Origin: an uncultured Collinsella sp.
GTDB taxonomy: Bacteria; Actinomycetota; Coriobacteriia; Coriobacteriales; Coriobacteriaceae
DNA length: 13,827 bases
Assembly: GCA_902491135.1 (NCBI GenBank)
Contig: CABUGR010000004.1
Coordinates: forward strand, 1-13,827
Direction of reading: 5' to 3'
Part shown: in pieces, positions 6,547 to 13,827 of the stretch
How positions within the stretch are numbered: the stretch's first letter is position 1
Layout of the letters: the number at the start of each line of letters is the position of its first letter
The notes under the pieces: model-generated
The model's database searches: none
What the model was told of the DNA's origin: nothing
What the model saw: only the letters and a program-made list of their open reading frames with translations
Position numbers and translations under genes: made by a program

Positions 6547-7047
6547 ATGAATGGTGCGGTTACGCTGGTCGACTTCGACCGGTTGCTCAATGGACTCGAC
6601 CATATCTATTCGGAGTTCTCGCGCGTCTGCGGCCTTTCGGACTGCGCTTACTGGATGCTCGTCGATACCAGCACGGCGGGCGGCAGTATTGCCGTAAGCC
6701 GTCTGACAAGCGAATGGTTCTACAGCAAGCAGACCATCAACTCGGCAATTAAAACCTTGACGGCGCGGGGCTTCGCAACGTTGGAGTTTGCCGAAGGCAG
6801 CCGTAAGAACAAGGTTGTGAGCCTGACCGAAGAGGGCAGGCGATTTGCCGAGCGTTATGCGCTGCCGGCACTCAAGGCCGAGCAGCGAGCCTTTGGCGCG
6901 CTTGAGCCATGTGAGCAGCGCGAGATTATGCGCTTGATCGGCAAATTCTCTCAGGTGCTCGGCGATGAGTGCGATGCCTTTAAGCAGCATATCGCTGCCG
7001 AGAGCCAAGCCGAGAATCAAGGTGAGGGGGAGTCGTGCGACTGTTAA
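6547..7047 (+). CDS. MarR-family transcriptional regulator
   Basis: This predicted 166-aa dimeric winged-helix repressor probably controls its own operon in response to a small molecule. The winged helix covers about residues 48-98, with recognition-helix region SKQTINSAIKTLTARGFATLEF and wing SRKNKVVSLTEEG. Flanking helices at both ends would form the dimer interface, and the last ~15 residues are polar and probably disordered. Start ATG 6547 follows a modest GGTGGGA site. The gene is first in an operon with two ABC exporter subunits and overlaps the first by 13 bases, a common drug-efflux arrangement. A repeated 14-bp motif in its promoter is the likely binding site. The ligand is unknown. 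Confidence 0.9.
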   Translation: MNGAVTLVDFDRLLNGLDHIYSEFSRVCGLSDCAYWMLVDTSTAGGSIAVSRLTSEWFYSKQTINSAIKTLTARGFATLEFAEGSRKNKVVSLTEEGRRFAERYALPALKAEQRAFGALEPCEQREIMRLIGKFSQVLGDECDAFKQHIAAESQAENQGEGESCDC

Positions 7048-8771
7048 TGAGGTTTTTGAAGCCCTATCGAGGGCTTGTCGCAGTGACGCTGCTGGTGCTG
7101 CTGGTGGATAACGTCGGTACGCTGTTGGTTCCCACGATGCTGGCGAACATGGTCAACACCGGTATTACCACGGGCGATGTCGACTACATTTTACGCAACG
7201 GCCTATACATGTTTATCGCAACCAGCATGGCTAGCGGCGGCACGGTGCTGGGCTGCTATCTTTCGGCGCGCCTGGCCGCCAACGTGGCTTGCGATATTCG
7301 CAATGCCGTGTACGACAAATCGCTCGAGCTCGCGGCCAGCGATTTTGAGCGCTTTGGCACCGGATCGATGATCACGCGCTCGCTCAACGACATCAACGTG
7401 ATTCAGCAGGCGATTCTGCAGACGATTCAGCTGGTGCTGCCCGTGCCGTTTTTGGCTGTGGCGGGCATCATCTTCGCCTGGTTTATCGATCCCGCCATGG
7501 GCACGCTTCTGGGCGTAGTCGTTGCGATTGTGCTGGTGGCGGCGGTCTTTACGGTTGCCAACGCGGCGCCGATTTTTATGCGCCTACAGGGCTTTATCGA
7601 CCGCATGAACGTGGTGCTGCGCGAGAATATTGTGGGCGTGCGCGTCATCCGTGCGTTTAACAAGGAGCGCCACGAGGAACGGCGTCTGGACGAGGTGTTT
7701 AGCGAATACGCCGCCAACGCCATCAAAGTCAACCACCTGTTTGTGGGCCTCGACAGCTCAAGCTTCTTTTTGATGAACATCGCCGAGGTGGCGGTGCTGT
7801 GGGTGGGCGGCAACCGCGTAGGCGCCCACGCCATGCAGATTGCGAGTATCTCGGCGGTGCTGGAGTATGCAATTCTGATCCTGTTCTTTGTGATGATGGC
7901 CCAGATGGTGGTGCTGACGCTTCCGCGTGCTGCCGCGTGCCTGAACCGTGCGCAGCAGGTGTTGGAGATTGAGCCGAGCATCGTCGATGGCGAGCGCACG
8001 CTGGATGACGGGGCGCGCGAGCCCCAAGACGAAGCCGATGCGGTGGCCGTGTTCGACCACATGTCGTTTCGCTTTGATGATGCCGACGAGGACACCCTGT
8101 GCGACCTGAGCTTTGCCTGCCGTCGCGGTCAGACGACTGCAATCGTTGGCTCGACAGGCTCGGGCAAATCGACGGTGGCAAAGCTTCTGCTGCGCTTCCA
8201 TGATGCCACCAAGGGCTCCATTCGCCTGAATGGTGTGGACCTGCGCGAGCTTACGCAAGACGAAATCCGCGGGCGCATTGCCTATGTGCCGCAGAAGGCG
8301 TGGCTGTTCTCGGGCACGGTGGCGAGCAACCTTCGCTTTGGTAACGAAGGCGCGACCGAGGGCGACATGCTTCCCGCGCTTGAGGTTGCCCAGAGCACCT
8401 TTGTGCTCGACCAACCGCAGGGGCTCGATACCCCGGTTGCCCAGGGCGGTACGAACTTTTCGGGCGGCCAGCGCCAGCGTTTGGCAATCGCCCGTGCGCT
8501 CATGAAGCATGCCGATCTATATATCTTCGATGACAGTTTTTCGGCCCTGGACTTTAAGACCGATGCCGCCCTGCGCCATGCGTTGCAAGACGAGACGCGT
8601 GACGCCGCGGTGCTCATCATCGCGCAGCGCATCTCGACGATTTTGCATGCCGACCAGATTGTCGTGCTCAAGGACGGCGAGATTGTGGGCTTGGGCACGC
8701 ATAGCGAGCTTATGGAAACCTGCGAGGTGTACCGCGCCATCGCGGAATCGCAGATGAAGGGAGGTGAGTAG
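7035..8771 (+). CDS. ABC exporter half-transporter, degenerate-site subunit (TM287-like)
   Basis: This 578-aa inner-membrane half-transporter has a six-helix exporter domain (about 1-310) fused to a nucleotide-binding domain (about 338-575). Visible motifs are Walker A GSTGSGKST (372-380), Q-loop Gln420, signature FSGGQ (475-479) and Walker B LYIFDD (495-500). The catalytic Glu is replaced by Asp500 and the switch His by Gln531 (IIAQRIST). This is the pattern of the non-hydrolysing subunit in heterodimeric exporters such as TM287/288, LmrCD and BmrCD. GTG 7035 is the likely start, with GAGGGG five bases upstream; the next in-frame ATG (7047) has no properly spaced site. It overlaps marR, and the partner subunit starts one base after its stop. 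The exported compound, probably a drug or amphiphile, cannot be inferred. Confidence 0.93.
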   Translation: MRLLMRFLKPYRGLVAVTLLVLLVDNVGTLLVPTMLANMVNTGITTGDVDYILRNGLYMFIATSMASGGTVLGCYLSARLAANVACDIRNAVYDKSLELAASDFERFGTGSMITRSLNDINVIQQAILQTIQLVLPVPFLAVAGIIFAWFIDPAMGTLLGVVVAIVLVAAVFTVANAAPIFMRLQGFIDRMNVVLRENIVGVRVIRAFNKERHEERRLDEVFSEYAANAIKVNHLFVGLDSSSFFLMNIAEVAVLWVGGNRVGAHAMQIASISAVLEYAILILFFVMMAQMVVLTLPRAAACLNRAQQVLEIEPSIVDGERTLDDGAREPQDEADAVAVFDHMSFRFDDADEDTLCDLSFACRRGQTTAIVGSTGSGKSTVAKLLLRFHDATKGSIRLNGVDLRELTQDEIRGRIAYVPQKAWLFSGTVASNLRFGNEGATEGDMLPALEVAQSTFVLDQPQGLDTPVAQGGTNFSGGQRQRLAIARALMKHADLYIFDDSFSALDFKTDAALRHALQDETRDAAVLIIAQRISTILHADQIVVLKDGEIVGLGTHSELMETCEVYRAIAESQMKGGE

Positions 8772-8772
8772 C

Positions 8773-10779
8773 ATGACCGAGGAGCTCAAGAAGCAGGGCG
8801 GCGTTGATGACGCCGTTGCCGCGGGGCTGGTCGAGGAAACGGCTGCCGTGGCACCCGAGCTGGATGACGCCGCCAAGGCTGCAGCCGAGCGCGAGGCTCG
8901 CCGCCAAGCGCTCTACGAGGAAAACGAGCGCGCCGAGGACGAGCGCGCCCGCGCTGAGGCAGAGCGCATGCGCGATGTGGACGACGAGGACGAGGACGAG
9001 AAACCCCGCGACACCTGGGCGACGGTGCGCCGCCTGTGGAGCGAGGCTGCCGGCGACCATTGGCGCTTCTATATCGTGTTCGCGAGCATTGTGTTCTATG
9101 CCATCTTTAACACCGCTGCGCCGGCATATAGCGCCCGTGTGATCGATGAGCTGTGGGGCCACATTCAGGTAGCGTTTGTCAACAACGCCACCTTCAGCAT
9201 CACCTGGGAGAACTGCGGCAGGACTATCTTCATCTACTTTTTGATTTGGACGGCCGCCGCTTCGTTCTACGCGCTCCAGAGCTTTTTGATGTCGAGCGTG
9301 GCCGAACGCCTCAACCTGCGCCTGCGCAACCGCATCGCACAAAAGCTCAACCGTCTGCCGCTTGCCTTCTTTGATGTGCATCGTCCCGGCGAGGTCGTCA
9401 GCCGTGCGACCAACGACTTAGACAAGATGTCTGAGAGCATGCAGCGCGGCTTGTTGCAGCTTCTGGTGTCGATCGGTACCGTGGTGGGCGCCGTGAGCGT
9501 GATGTTCGTGTTTAGCGTGCCGCTCACGCTTGTCTTTTTGTTCTTTACGGCGCTTTCGCTGCTGGTGACGAAGGTCGTTTCGCGCCGCACGCACGATGTG
9601 ACGGGCGAGCGCCAGGAGTGGGTGTCCAAGATTACGAGCGCGGTCGAGGAAGGCTACTCGGGCCGTCTGGTGATCCGTGCGTTTAACCGCGAGCGCCAGA
9701 GCTCTGCCGAGGTGCACGAGGCTTCGAAGGAGCTGGCGCGCGTGAGCACCAAGGCCGACTTTATGATTAACGCCGTCGGTCCCGCGGTGCGTTTTATCGG
9801 CCGCTTGGCGCAAATCGTGATTGCGCTTGTGGGCTGCAGCATGTTGGTTGCCGGGCATATGACCGTCGGCGTGTTCCAGGCGTTCTTCCAGTTTATCTAT
9901 GAGGCGTCCGAGCCCATGACGCAGCTGTCGTTTACCTTTAACTCGCTGCAGAGCGCTCTGGCGAGCGCCGAGCGTGTATTCGACCTGCTCGACGAGTCCG
10001 AGATGGAAGCCGATCCGTTGCCGGCGGCCGCCGCCAAGCTGCCGGGCAAGGTTGAGGGCCGTGTTGCCTTTGAACACGTGCGTTTTGGATATTCGCCCGA
10101 CAAGCCGCTTATGCGCGACGTGTCGTTTACCGTCGAGCCGGGTCAGAAGATCGCGGTGGTGGGAACCACGGGTGCGGGTAAGACCACGCTCATCAACCTG
10201 CTCATGCGCTTTTACGAGATCGACGGCGGCCGCATTACGCTCGACGGCGTGGACACGAGCCGCATGGACCGCGGCGAGCTGCGCCAGCAGTTTGGCATGG
10301 TGTTGCAGGACGCCTGGCTGTTCGATGGCACCATTGCCGAGAACATCGCCTATGGCTGTCCCGAGGCGACGCGCGAGGAGATTGTCGCGGCCGCACGTGC
10401 CGCTCAGGTCGACTTCTTTGTGCGCACTATGCCGCAGGGCTACGACACGCGTGTGGCTAACGATGCCGAGAGCATCAGCCAGGGCCAACGTCAGCTGCTG
10501 ACCATCGCGCGCGTGCTGCTCAACAACCCGGCGATCCTCATCCTGGACGAAGCGACGTCGAGTGTGGACACGCGCACCGAGCTCGCCATCGGCCGCGCCA
10601 TGGACGCGCTCATGCACGGGCGCACGAGCTTTGTGATCGCGCACCGTCTGTCGACGATCGTCGATGCCGACCTCATCCTGGTCATGGATCATGGCAATAT
10701 CATCGAGCAGGGTACGCACAAGGAGCTGCTGGCTGCCGAGGGCGCTTATGCCGACCTCTACCTAAGCCAGTTCGCATAA
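8773..10779 (+). CDS. ABC exporter half-transporter, catalytic subunit (TM288-like)
   Basis: This 668-aa half-transporter is the predicted partner of the upstream subunit. After an N-terminal extension come six membrane helices (about 98-400) and a nucleotide-binding domain (about 428-665). Walker A is GTTGAGKTT (464-472), Q-loop Gln512, Walker B ILILDE (588-593) with the catalytic Glu593, and the switch His624 is present. The signature is ISQGQ (568-572) instead of LSGGQ. In the heterodimer that signature would face the subunit with Asp500/Gln531, so all defects fall in one ATP site while the other stays canonical. The first ~80 residues are a highly charged Ala/Glu/Arg helix ending in an acidic run DVDDEDEDE, which is not part of the core family. 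ATG 8773 has GGAGGTGA five bases upstream; the GTG at 8764 lies inside that site. Confidence 0.93.
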   Translation: MTEELKKQGGVDDAVAAGLVEETAAVAPELDDAAKAAAEREARRQALYEENERAEDERARAEAERMRDVDDEDEDEKPRDTWATVRRLWSEAAGDHWRFYIVFASIVFYAIFNTAAPAYSARVIDELWGHIQVAFVNNATFSITWENCGRTIFIYFLIWTAAASFYALQSFLMSSVAERLNLRLRNRIAQKLNRLPLAFFDVHRPGEVVSRATNDLDKMSESMQRGLLQLLVSIGTVVGAVSVMFVFSVPLTLVFLFFTALSLLVTKVVSRRTHDVTGERQEWVSKITSAVEEGYSGRLVIRAFNRERQSSAEVHEASKELARVSTKADFMINAVGPAVRFIGRLAQIVIALVGCSMLVAGHMTVGVFQAFFQFIYEASEPMTQLSFTFNSLQSALASAERVFDLLDESEMEADPLPAAAAKLPGKVEGRVAFEHVRFGYSPDKPLMRDVSFTVEPGQKIAVVGTTGAGKTTLINLLMRFYEIDGGRITLDGVDTSRMDRGELRQQFGMVLQDAWLFDGTIAENIAYGCPEATREEIVAAARAAQVDFFVRTMPQGYDTRVANDAESISQGQRQLLTIARVLLNNPAILILDEATSSVDTRTELAIGRAMDALMHGRTSFVIAHRLSTIVDADLILVMDHGNIIEQGTHKELLAAEGAYADLYLSQFA

Positions 10780-10818
10780 GGTGGCAAAGGGGGCGGTCCC
10801 GCATGTCACATCGAAAAG

Positions 10819-10855
10819 AAGGCGCGCCGGGGGCGGATTCCCCGGCGCGCCTTTT
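10819..10855. terminator. Bidirectional terminator between the ABC operon and cysE
   Basis: A perfect 14-bp GC-rich stem (10819-10832 with 10840-10853) closes a 7-nt loop. TTTT follows on the plus strand (10852-10855). On the minus strand the stem is followed by TTCTTTT, so it can serve both convergent units. Confidence 0.88.
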
Positions 10856-10890
10856 GTGCTGGCGTCAATGTTGTCGGTGGCCGTCCGCTT

Positions 10891-11595
10891 CTAGCGCTCG
10901 TCCACGAGCTTGGCGACGAGGGCTTTGAGCTCGGCCACCTCTTGCTCGAGTTCTTTGACGCGACGGGCGTTTTCGGTGATGCCCTGACGGTTGAGGGCGC
11001 TCTGCTCGGCGGCATCGTCGGGCATATACTCGCGATGCTGCTTGGCGTCGAAACTCTCCTCGAACACGCGGCAGCCGTTGCGCTTGATGATGCGCCCGGG
11101 CACGCCCACGACGGTGCAGTTGTCGGGCACGTCCTTGACGACGACCGAGTTGCCGCCGATTTTGACGTTGTTGCCAATGTGGATGTTGCCAAGCACCTTG
11201 GCGCCCGTGCCCACCGTGACATTGTTGCCCAGGGTGGGGTGGCGCTTGCCGGTCTCGTTGCCGGTGCCGCCGAGCGTGACGCCCTGGTAGAGCACACAGT
11301 TGTCGCCCACGATGGCAGTCTCGCCGATGACGACGCCCATGGCGTGGTCGATAAAGAAGTGCTTGCCGAGCTGCGCGGCGGGATGAATCTCGACGCCGGT
11401 GATATGGCGGGTGATTTGCGAGAGCACACGGGCGAGTGAGCGATGGCCGTGTTTCCAGAGCCAGTGCTCGGGCACGTGGTTCCACTTGGCGTGCAGACCA
11501 GGATAGGAAAGGAAGATGACCAGACCGTTTTGCGCGGCGGGGTCCCGCGCCTGGACGGTCTTGATGTCCTCGCGAATGGTATTGATAAAGCTCAC
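10891..11595 (-). CDS. cysE: Serine O-acetyltransferase
   Basis: CysE transfers acetyl from acetyl-CoA to serine to give O-acetylserine, the carbon skeleton for cysteine, in the cytoplasm. The 234-aa protein has a short N-terminal helical part containing [21 protein letters not shown] (about 51-71). A left-handed beta-helix of hexapeptide repeats follows (about 68-170), with [13 protein letters not shown] (catalytic His84 region), [10 protein letters not shown] and KRHPTLG, all typical of the family. VVGVPGRII closes the helix. The last ~30 residues (about 209-234) are a predicted coiled coil of Glu/Lys/Leu heptads, rather than the short Ile-ending tail that docks CysK in enterobacteria. The start is GTG 11595, with GGGAGGG about seven bases upstream. 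It is divergent from the DedA gene, and no cysteine synthase gene is adjacent. Confidence 0.95.
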   Translation of the reverse strand: MSFINTIREDIKTVQARDPAAQNGLVIFLSYPGLHAKWNHVPEHWLWKHGHRSLARVLSQITRHITGVEIHPAAQLGKHFFIDHAMGVVIGETAIVGDNCVLYQGVTLGGTGNETGKRHPTLGNNVTVGTGAKVLGNIHIGNNVKIGGNSVVVKDVPDNCTVVGVPGRIIKRNGCRVFEESFDAKQHREYMPDDAAEQSALNRQGITENARRVKELEQEVAELKALVAKLVDER

Positions 11596-11624
11596 TGGCC
11601 GCCCTCCCTTAGCGCCATGGCAAT

Positions 11625-11653
11625 GCGATTCACTAAAGTATAGCGATTCGCTA
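11625..11653 (-). promoter_or_regulatory. cysE promoter region with tandem operator-like repeat
   Basis: On the minus strand a -10 TATACT (complement of 11636-11641) lies between two copies of TAGYGAATCGC (complements of 11643-11653 and 11625-11635), which differ at one base and are offset by 18 bp. The upstream copy is part of the perfect 13-bp palindrome TAGCGATTCGCTA (11641-11653). No good -35 is present. The arrangement suggests a repressor or an activator-dependent promoter controlling cysE. Confidence 0.5.
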
Positions 11654-11739
11654 GGGATTAGGAAGGGCGATTTTGCTGTGCTTTGGGCGACAAGTGTCAG
11701 TTATGCAAACTTGCTGGTAATGGAGTCATGCTTTTGTGG

Positions 11740-11773
11740 GGTTGCGCACGAGGGGGCGCCGCAACCGTATACT
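11740..11773 (+). promoter_or_regulatory. Candidate DedA promoter with inverted repeat
   Basis: TATACT (11768-11773) is a good -10, but the nearest -35-like TTGCGC (11742-11747) is 20 bp away. That hexamer lies in an inverted repeat GGTTGCG (11740-11746) / CGCAACC (11760-11766) ending next to the -10, suggesting control by a bound protein. Confidence 0.35.
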
Positions 11774-11819
11774 GGTCAACTTGGACGTGTCCGCGCCCAC
11801 AACTGAGAGGTTTTACTTC

Positions 11820-12467
11820 ATGGGTTTCATCAATTTTATCGCCGAGCTGCTTAAAGACCCGCGCACCGCGATTGCCAGCTGGATCGCCGCCGGCCCGCTT
11901 ATGGCCTACGGCTGCGTGTTCCTGATCATCTTTATCGAGACGGGCGTGGTGTTCTTCCCGTTCCTTCCCGGCGACTCGCTGCTGTTTGCCTCGGGCTTCT
12001 TTGCCCATAATGGCGGCTTTAACATCGTGGCGCTTCTGGCCACCGCATGGGCCGCAGCCATCCTGGGCGATCAGTGCAACTTTATGATCGGCCACTTCTT
12101 TGGCCGCAAGATCATCGCCTCGGGCAAGGTAAAGGCCATGACGCCCGAGCGCATCAAAAAGTCCGAGGATTTCTTGGACAAGTGGGGCCATCTGGCCATC
12201 TTCCTCGGCCGCTTCTTCCCGTTCATCCGCACCTTTGTGCCTTTTATCGCCGGCATGGGCGGCATGCACTGGCGCAACTTCGTCGTCTTTAACGTGCTGG
12301 GTGGCATTACCTGGTCGACGGTCTTTACGCTGCTGGGTTACTTCTTTGGTGGCATTCCGTTTGTGCAGGAGCACTTTGAGCTGCTGATCGTGGGCATTGT
12401 CGCCGTGTCGATCATCCCGACCGTGGTCGGTCTGGTTAAGGCTAAGCTCGGTAAAAAGAACGCCTAG
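11820..12467 (+). CDS. DedA-family membrane protein
   Basis: This is a 215-aa inner-membrane protein of the DedA superfamily. Members support membrane homeostasis, and some flip undecaprenyl phosphate or other lipids. The family's key residues fall at nearly the same positions as in E. coli YqjA: E40 and D52 in ETGVVFFPFLPGDS, then R131 and R137 in LGRFFPFIRTFVPFIAGMGG. GDQCNFMIGHFFGRK is the second conserved block. Re-entrant hairpins are expected around these motifs, and hydrophobic spans are at about 20-40, 68-92 and 155-205. ATG 11820 is preceded by GAGAGG nine bases upstream. The frame is open a further 28 codons, but those cover the promoter region. It is a single-gene unit closed by a strong terminator. 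Which lipid it handles is not shown. Confidence 0.92.
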   Translation: MGFINFIAELLKDPRTAIASWIAAGPLMAYGCVFLIIFIETGVVFFPFLPGDSLLFASGFFAHNGGFNIVALLATAWAAAILGDQCNFMIGHFFGRKIIASGKVKAMTPERIKKSEDFLDKWGHLAIFLGRFFPFIRTFVPFIAGMGGMHWRNFVVFNVLGGITWSTVFTLLGYFFGGIPFVQEHFELLIVGIVAVSIIPTVVGLVKAKLGKKNA

Positions 12468-12495
12468 TCCGAGCTTGTTTTCGGACGTTAATTCC

Positions 12496-12529
12496 AAGGC
12501 CCGTCATCGGATTCGATGGCGGGCCTTTT
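12496..12529 (+). terminator. Rho-independent terminator of the DedA gene
   Basis: A 14-bp stem (12496-12509 with 12514-12527, one U-G pair) closes a 4-nt loop and runs into TTTT (12526-12529), 28 bases after the stop codon. Confidence 0.9.
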
Positions 12530-12597
12530 GTGTTGGAGGCAAGTGAAAATACTTTACTTAGTTAAAGAAAAACGTTTTATCCAAGGCGTGCGGGGAG

Positions 12598-12603
12598 TAC
12601 AAT
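12598..12603 (+). promoter_or_regulatory. -10 element of the ilvE transcript
   Basis: TACAAT (12598-12603) matches the -10 consensus at five of six bases, within a short AT-containing stretch after the DedA terminator. The -35 is poor. The predicted start, 7-8 bases downstream, is at about 12610-12611, coinciding with an ATG. Confidence 0.45.
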
Positions 12604-12610
12604 CACCTGC

Positions 12611-12760
12611 ATGCGAATCGACGCGCCATCGGCTTTGATGCTGCCCGCGTGTCCTGCCCGGCCCTACGCTCCGGGCGTGCGACGTTGCGACGCGGCCGGC
12701 TTCGGTCCTTGCGTGCGGGTTCGCGAGTATGCAACCGTGTATGTAAGGAGCGACATATGA
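12611..12760 (+). CDS. Candidate upstream ORF overlapping the ilvE start
   Basis: This 49-codon frame begins MRIDAPSALMLPACPARP and ends at TGA 12758-12760, which overlaps the ilvE ATG in the arrangement ATGA. No well-placed ribosome binding site precedes it. Its ATG falls on the predicted transcription start, so it could be read as a leaderless message, which is common in actinobacteria. It has three Cys and no run of Ile, Leu or Val codons, so it does not look like a classical branched-chain attenuator. A 6-bp hairpin GCCCGG/CCGGGC (12656-12676) lies inside. It may simply be chance in GC-rich DNA. Confidence 0.35.
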   Translation: MRIDAPSALMLPACPARPYAPGVRRCDAAGFGPCVRVREYATVYVRSDI

Positions 12761-13809
12761 CTGTCGAGAAGAAGGATATCGATTGGGGTAGCCTCGGCTT
12801 TGGCTACATGAAGACCGATTACAGCTACGAGGCCCATTGGAAGGATGGCGAGTGGGATGAGGGCGGCCTGACCACCGACCACACCCTGCACGTCTCCGAG
12901 TGCGGCGGCATCTTCCACTACTGCCAGGAGGTCTTTGAGGGCCTGAAGGCCTACACCGCCGAGGACGGCAGCATCGTCTGCTTCCGTCCCGATATGAACG
13001 CCGAGCGTATGTACAACTCCGCCCAGCGCCTCGAGATGCCCCCGTTCCCCAAGGACAAGTTCGTTGAGGCCGTCAAGCAGGTCGTCTCTGCCAACGCCGC
13101 ATGGGTTCCGCCCTTCGGCTCTGGCGCAACCCTGTATGTGCGTCCGTTTATGATCGGCTCCGGTGACGTAATCGGCGTGGCTCCCGCTCCTGAGTACACG
13201 TTCCGCATTCTCGTGACCCCGGTCGGTCCGTACTTTAAGGGTGGCCTCAAGCCCGTCAAGCTGCGCGTTTCCGAGTACGATCGCGCCGCACCGCACGGCA
13301 CCGGCAACATCAAGGCCGGCCTCAACTACGCCATGTCCCTGAAGCCCACGATGGAGGCTCACCGCGAGGGTTATGCCGAGAACCTGTATCTCGACTCCGA
13401 GTCCCGCACCTATGTCGAGGAGACCGGTGGCGCCAACGTCCTGTTCGTGAAGGAGGACGGCACGCTTGTCGTCCCGCAGTCGCACACCGACTCCATCTTG
13501 CCCTCCATCACCCGCCGTTCGCTCGTTCAGGTCGCTGAGGACCTGGGCATGACCGTCGACCAGCGTCCCGTCGAGTGGGCCGAGGTCAAGGCCGGCACCT
13601 TTGTGGAGTGCGGCCTGTGCGGTACCGCTGCCGTCATCTCCCCGGTCGGCGAGATCGACAACAAGGTCTACGGTGCCGATGAGACCGTGACCTTCCCGGC
13701 TGGCTACACCGAGATCGGTCCTGTGATGAAGAAGCTCCGCGAGACTCTGACGGGCATCCAGTCTGGTGCTGTTGAGGATAAGCACAACTGGGTTTACACC
13801 GTCGCGTAA
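12757..13809 (+). CDS. ilvE: Branched-chain amino acid aminotransferase
   Basis: IlvE is a PLP-dependent cytoplasmic enzyme that exchanges amino groups between glutamate and the oxo-acids of leucine, isoleucine and valine, the last step in their synthesis and first in their breakdown. The 350-aa protein is the longer type II form, as in eukaryotic BCATs and many actinobacteria. FGYMKTDYSYEAHW opens the first domain, then QEVFEGLKAY and TLYVRPFMIG. GTGNIKAGLNYA (181-192) contains the PLP lysine, K186. YVEETGGANVLFV follows, and ECGLCGTAAVISPVG is the typical late motif. ATG 12757 is set by TAAGGAG (12744-12750) six bases upstream; the frame extends upstream without family similarity. No T-box was seen in the ~225-base leader. 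The gene is complete and ends 18 bases before the window edge. Confidence 0.95.
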   Translation: MTVEKKDIDWGSLGFGYMKTDYSYEAHWKDGEWDEGGLTTDHTLHVSECGGIFHYCQEVFEGLKAYTAEDGSIVCFRPDMNAERMYNSAQRLEMPPFPKDKFVEAVKQVVSANAAWVPPFGSGATLYVRPFMIGSGDVIGVAPAPEYTFRILVTPVGPYFKGGLKPVKLRVSEYDRAAPHGTGNIKAGLNYAMSLKPTMEAHREGYAENLYLDSESRTYVEETGGANVLFVKEDGTLVVPQSHTDSILPSITRRSLVQVAEDLGMTVDQRPVEWAEVKAGTFVECGLCGTAAVISPVGEIDNKVYGADETVTFPAGYTEIGPVMKKLRETLTGIQSGAVEDKHNWVYTVA

Positions 13810-13827
13810 GCTGTCTTAGCTGTTCGG

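Noticed and set aside
6447..6752. Plus-strand frame starting upstream of marR
   Set aside because: It runs through the operon promoter and into marR in another frame, and its start precedes the predicted transcription start.
9418..10719. 433-codon open frame on the minus strand opposite the second ABC gene
   Set aside because: It mirrors a highly conserved ABC gene, is rich in His/Arg/Gln as expected for an antisense frame in GC-rich DNA, and shows no domain.
12530..12756. T-box or branched-chain attenuator before ilvE
   Set aside because: No T-box sequence (AGGGUGGNACCGCG-like) and no terminator with T-run were found in the leader.
12664..13785. 373-codon minus-strand frame opposite ilvE
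   Set aside because: Shadow of ilvE; its Gly/Leu/Asp-rich sequence matches no family, while the plus strand has the full aminotransferase motif set.

Overview
This 13.8-kb window comes from a high-GC bacterial chromosome. Gene content and style suggest a Coriobacteriia gut actinobacterium, most likely Collinsella or a close relative. That assignment is inferred from codon use, strong GGAGG-type ribosome binding sites and familiar protein versions; it was not checked by search. I see no rRNA, tRNA, CRISPR, phage or insertion sequence. Most of the window looks like ordinary chromosomal housekeeping and accessory genes in short transcription units, several separated by clear Rho-independent terminators.

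Layout. 1-1006: 3' end of glmS (hexosamine synthesis), then a terminator. 1121-1852 (minus): GntR/FCD regulator, divergent from 2016-3050, a YeiH/UPF0324 membrane transporter. 3051-3316: a gene-free stretch with an unusual long dyad, a competing hairpin and an AT-rich repeat block. 3317-4534: a regulator built like a bacterial enhancer-binding protein, but with a broken ATPase and no sigma-54 loop. 4619-5194: single-pass membrane protein of unknown function. 5259-5780 (minus): nitroreductase. 6029-6070: candidate 13-codon leader ORF directly ahead of a 96-aa orphan protein (6075-6365) and a terminator. 6547-10779: MarR regulator plus two ABC half-transporters in one tight operon. 10891-11595 (minus): serine acetyltransferase cysE, divergent from 11820-12467, a DedA membrane protein. 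12757-13809: ilvE, preceded by a 49-codon ORF that overlaps its start codon.

How the genes work together. The clearest unit is marR-ABC-ABC. The regulator overlaps the first transporter gene by 13 bases and the second transporter starts one base after the first ends. The two ABC proteins show the asymmetric nucleotide-site pattern of heterodimeric exporters of the TM287/288 type. A near-exact 14-bp direct repeat sits in and just after the operon promoter and is the natural candidate for the MarR operator. The other neighbours (glmS, cysE, ilvE, DedA) are metabolic or envelope genes with no obvious shared pathway.

The most interesting material is regulatory: the short leader ORF at 6029, the ATGA-overlapping upstream ORF before ilvE with a possible leaderless start, the dyad region at 3097-3191, and the tandem repeats around the cysE -10. 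None is proven. All were read directly from sequence and need comparison with related genomes or transcript data.
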